64,000 bases of DNA from Phytoseiulus persimilis (lineage: Eukaryota > Arthropoda > Arachnida > Mesostigmata > Phytoseiidae). The DNA lies in the NCBI GenBank assembly GCA_037576195.1, contig CM075102.1, positions 16,612,745 to 16,676,744 on the forward strand, read 5' to 3'. The notes beneath the pieces are model-generated. The model was not told where the DNA came from, did not search any database, and worked only from the letters and a program-made list of their open reading frames with translations. Position numbers and translations under genes: made by a program. Below are positions 60,770-64,000 of this stretch, one piece after another. Each line of letters opens with the position of its first letter. The first letter of the stretch is position 1.

Positions 60770-63700
60770 AAATGGCATAGACGCGACGGCGCGACGCGCC
60801 ATTAGTTGACACTCGCCAGCCCTCGTTCCTCACTCGGACGATTCCCTCCTCTTTCCCCGTCCTGTTCCACCACTTATGCTCTCTGTTCTCGTTCCTCTCC
60901 CCTGCCCCGCTTGGCAACTTGTCGGAGCCCACCTTGACGGGCAATATGAGTTGTCCTCCATTCTGGTCGTTGATATGGAGCGCTCACGAGTTTTGAAAGC
61001 GAGCGACATCGTTTTAGAGAAGTCGGAACCGTTCTCGAATCCGTTTTGAGGAAAATTCAAAACCAGTTGGAGGTTTCCGCAGCCTAAGGAGTCGTGCTCC
61101 GGAGCGAAGTCCGAGGACTGTCGTCGTAATCGCGTGTCGCATAAAGGCTCGGGAACGCTCCGGGGCCGCGGTCAGGGAAAGGGGATGGGAGGAACTATGT
61201 AGTATTCGGGACGTTCCTCCGACGACCGCGGATTCGCAGTCGGCCGTATTTCGTCGCTTAAGCCATTCCGTGCAGGAAACCGACGTCGTGTGCTATCAGC
61301 TCTGCGCGCGATTTCAAACCGACTGAATTTCCGTTTTGGGCTTCCGCGTAGAAGATGTGTTTGCGGGACGCTCGAGATCCATGCGAGGGTAACGTCCTTT
61401 TCCGGGTTTAGAACGGGGCTGCCGTCCGCTCGAAGCTGGCGGAGGAGGCTTTAGGAGCTGGCGGAAGGGGGTTGGAAATTCAGTACGGGCCTCCGAGGAG
61501 GGGGCGCGTTTGCAGGGGACGTCAACAGAAGGATGGGACGGGGAACGAGATCGGGGCCAGTCGTGGAAATTGGGGAAACGAAGATGTCGACAACGCTGGT
61601 TCATACGCACAAGACGCAAGCTTGCGAACAACGACTCGCTGAACGTTCGTCGACGAATGGCTCCCTAGCGCCGCCTCCCATCGTCTGCGTCTCCATCACT
61701 CGAGCGTCAACTTTGTTTACCGAGCCAGCAACCCGTCCTCTGCCCAGTCCGTGCTCACCCGTTCGCTGCGTGCTCGCATGGCCCGCTCAAACTCTCTCTC
61801 TCTCAATTCCATCCTTCACGGTCTATCCCTCTGTTAGTGTCGACTACGCGAGTCGTCTGCATATCTTCCGAAATTGCCACTCCGTCTCCCTCCCCCGAGT
61901 TTTCTACTCCCTGGTGAGAATGACGACTGCGTGCGCCTTGACGCCTCTCTGCTGTGAACGCTGTCATCGTCCCCGGCTCCGTCAGTCACGCAGCGCGGAA
62001 CGTTTGTTGAGTGTCGAAAAAAGGGACAGCCAGCCAGCGGTCTGACTGGTCAGGGGTGGAACGGGGCCGGACGAGTTGCTACAAACGGCCAGAAACGACG
62101 CTCCTTCTTCCCGCTCCGTCCACACTATCCGTTCGCGGGTGTCGCCTTTCAACGCTGCTCGTTTAGTTCTCAGTGGCAGTCATTGTCAACGTCCGCGTCA
62201 ACCACAAACCCCCTTCCCCCCAACAGTGACGACGATGCGGCGATGAATTCTACGCAACATCCTCTTGGAGCATTGATACGACCAGTGGCCGAGGAAGAGG
62301 ACGAAGCTGAGGAGGACAAGTTGATCAGGACACAGGCGATCTCGAGCCTCCGAACAAAAACTCCGAGAACCTCGCCGCTGCCAGTCCTTCCAACCCGTTT
62401 CTGCGGCTGACTCCTGTTCTCGGCTCCGCCCTTGGTACACAGCTCCTCTGGCAGTAACGGGAGCGGCATCAGAAACGTGAGCAAAGTGGGATCATTTTGT
62501 ATGCAAATGGCGAACACGCTGGAACGGAGGGGGCGCGGAGGGGGAACACAGAAGGGGCATATTCACAGCTTATATCCATCTACCAGTTAGATTATCATAC
62601 TCCATCCAGCGCGTTGATTACTAGACACATCCGAGCCGTTCTGCTGAACGCAGTTTTTGAACAGGACACGAACGCTGGGATTCTGAACACCCCGTCCGGA
62701 GCTTCGAGAGGGACAGTATCTCGATCCGACGCGAGTGGCTAGGGAACGGTCTCCGCGAGACGGCGATCGAGACGCCCGGCAGCAGTCAATCGCACAGAAC
62801 AGCGCCGGAAAAGTCCGAGCCTCAGACTTTGGGGTCTTGCGAGTCCATGCAGACTGAGATCGGATACGAGGGTTGGCGGCGCCATATTCGGGGGAGGGCC
62901 GCGAAGGGGTCTGTGGGGGCAGCGGGATACGATCCCAACTTCCCATGCCGGGGAGCGATATATTCTAGAAGTAAGAGTTAACTTTGCCGCGCCCAGTCAC
63001 GCCACCCCTGACGCGGCAGCATAATCCCGCAACGGAATGGCCTGATCCGGGAAGAATGTAAGAGCTGCCCATGTTTCCGATGGTCGCGCATTATCTGGAG
63101 AGGGAAGCAAACGTTTCCCAAGAGTGCATCGAGTCGCATGAGAGCCGTATCCTCCTCTGGGACGGTGAGCACTGATGCTCGATCGGGGTTCGAGAAGGCT
63201 CACCGGTTGCTTCGTCATACGCAAAGTCAACCCGGATCGACGTGCATTTCCATCGTTGCCTTCTCTCAAACAGCGATTCGACGAGGAACACGTCCCCGCC
63301 CCCTCCTGGCGACCGTTGACGGCAAAGGAGCGGAAAACTCTGCTCGGTCAAGTGGCACGAAAACCCCGCGGGAGGCTGGAAGCTCCCGTGCGAGGCTACG
63401 CTTATTACAGACGGGATCGCGGGAATTCCTCGAGGTGTTCGCACCTACTTCCAAAAACAGCGACTGAGCGCAAACTAAGGAAGCACGCAGCGGGAGACGA
63501 GTATGACGAAATGTGTGAGCACCATGCGTGAGAGTCAGCGGTAAGTGAGTGGGGAAGTTCTCGAGTGAATAGGTGGACGAAGGAGGGAACGAGAACGTAT
63601 TTGGATAAAGAAAAAAGGGAAAAGTAATCCAGACTTAACGAGTCGCCTTAAGCTCGACGGCAGGCCGGCATGAATGGCGACGGCGAGGAAAGGCTGGAGA

Positions 63701-64000
63701 GGTGCGGTGTTTCGTGCGAAGCAGACTTTGAGCTCGCAGATAATTTTAATGAATCTCTGTGGCGCACGCCGGAGACCACGACAACGCCAGCGACGACAAT
63801 GACGAGGTTTCCGTGAGAAGGAGGACATGAGTTACCTTTGACACGGCAGTGGGTTCTTCGCAGAACACATTTAAATCGACACGCTAACTCAGCTCGAGCA
63901 ACGACGTGAGCATCTCCGCCGCGGGTCGTCGAAGTTTGAGCCTCACCGTGAAACTCTTACTTTCTTCGCCGCAAACAGCACGGAAACCGCTCAAATCTGC
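60770..64000. other. GC-rich stretch without a recognised gene
   Basis: Several frames of 90-170 codons overlap on both strands, including plus 61533-62045, none with motifs or convincing junctions. A short acidic ATG frame at 62243-62410 (EEEDEAEEDK) is too small to call. Composition resembles 5' UTR or promoter sequence and could belong to a gene beyond the right edge. Confidence 0.4.

Noticed and set aside
61533..62045. 170-codon plus-strand frame
   Set aside because: Low-complexity Ser/Pro/Arg composition in GC-rich DNA with several alternative open frames; no support.
1..64000. CRISPR arrays, bacterial operons, prophage or plasmid features
   Set aside because: The window is intron-bearing eukaryotic DNA; no regularly spaced direct repeats with unique spacers and no Shine-Dalgarno-linked gene strings were seen.

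Overview
This is eukaryotic nuclear DNA, not a bacterial or viral contig. Genes are split by GT-AG introns, real coding exons are scattered, and cut-and-paste DNA transposon relics lie between them. The Ly6/uPAR protein and the Tc1-like and pogo-like elements point to an arthropod. Base composition near 50% GC, many very short introns (about 80-170 nt) beside a few multi-kilobase ones, and protein flavour suggest a chelicerate, perhaps a mite. That species guess is inference.

Layout. 1-8.4 kb: the 3' two thirds of the gene for the largest subunit of RNA polymerase I (POLR1A/RPA1), 11 exons on the plus strand, cut by the left edge of the window, with every junction in phase. 11.2-14.0 kb: a head-to-head pair, a GPI-anchored Ly6-type protein on the minus strand and a small unrecognised single-pass membrane protein with a Ser/Pro/Arg-rich tail on the plus strand. 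15.5-17.5 kb: a foldback element with very long imperfect inverted arms and a 45-bp tandem array in its middle. 19.3-20.8 kb: the likely 3' end of a minus-strand gene of unknown function. 26.2-31.3 kb: a complete four-exon plus-strand gene for a secreted, Cys-free, Lys/Glu-rich protein, with TATA box and poly(A) signal. 41.4-42.9 kb: a dead Tc1-like transposon with Sleeping-Beauty-style double repeats at each end. 46.3-46.5 kb: a hAT MITE with a perfect 8-bp target duplication. 48.9-50.2 kb: a hAT-like pair of ends around a decayed pogo-type transposase.

The remainder (31-41 kb, 43-48 kb, 50-64 kb) holds no gene I can name. Open frames of 60-200 codons occur there on both strands at about the density expected by chance at this base composition, so I list only the few with extra support and give them low confidence. 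The genes do not form a pathway: Pol I is a housekeeping enzyme and the others are unrelated secreted or membrane proteins. I saw no obviously novel multi-gene system. The best leads are the two unrecognised small genes, the foldback element, and the minus-strand gene at 19-21 kb.
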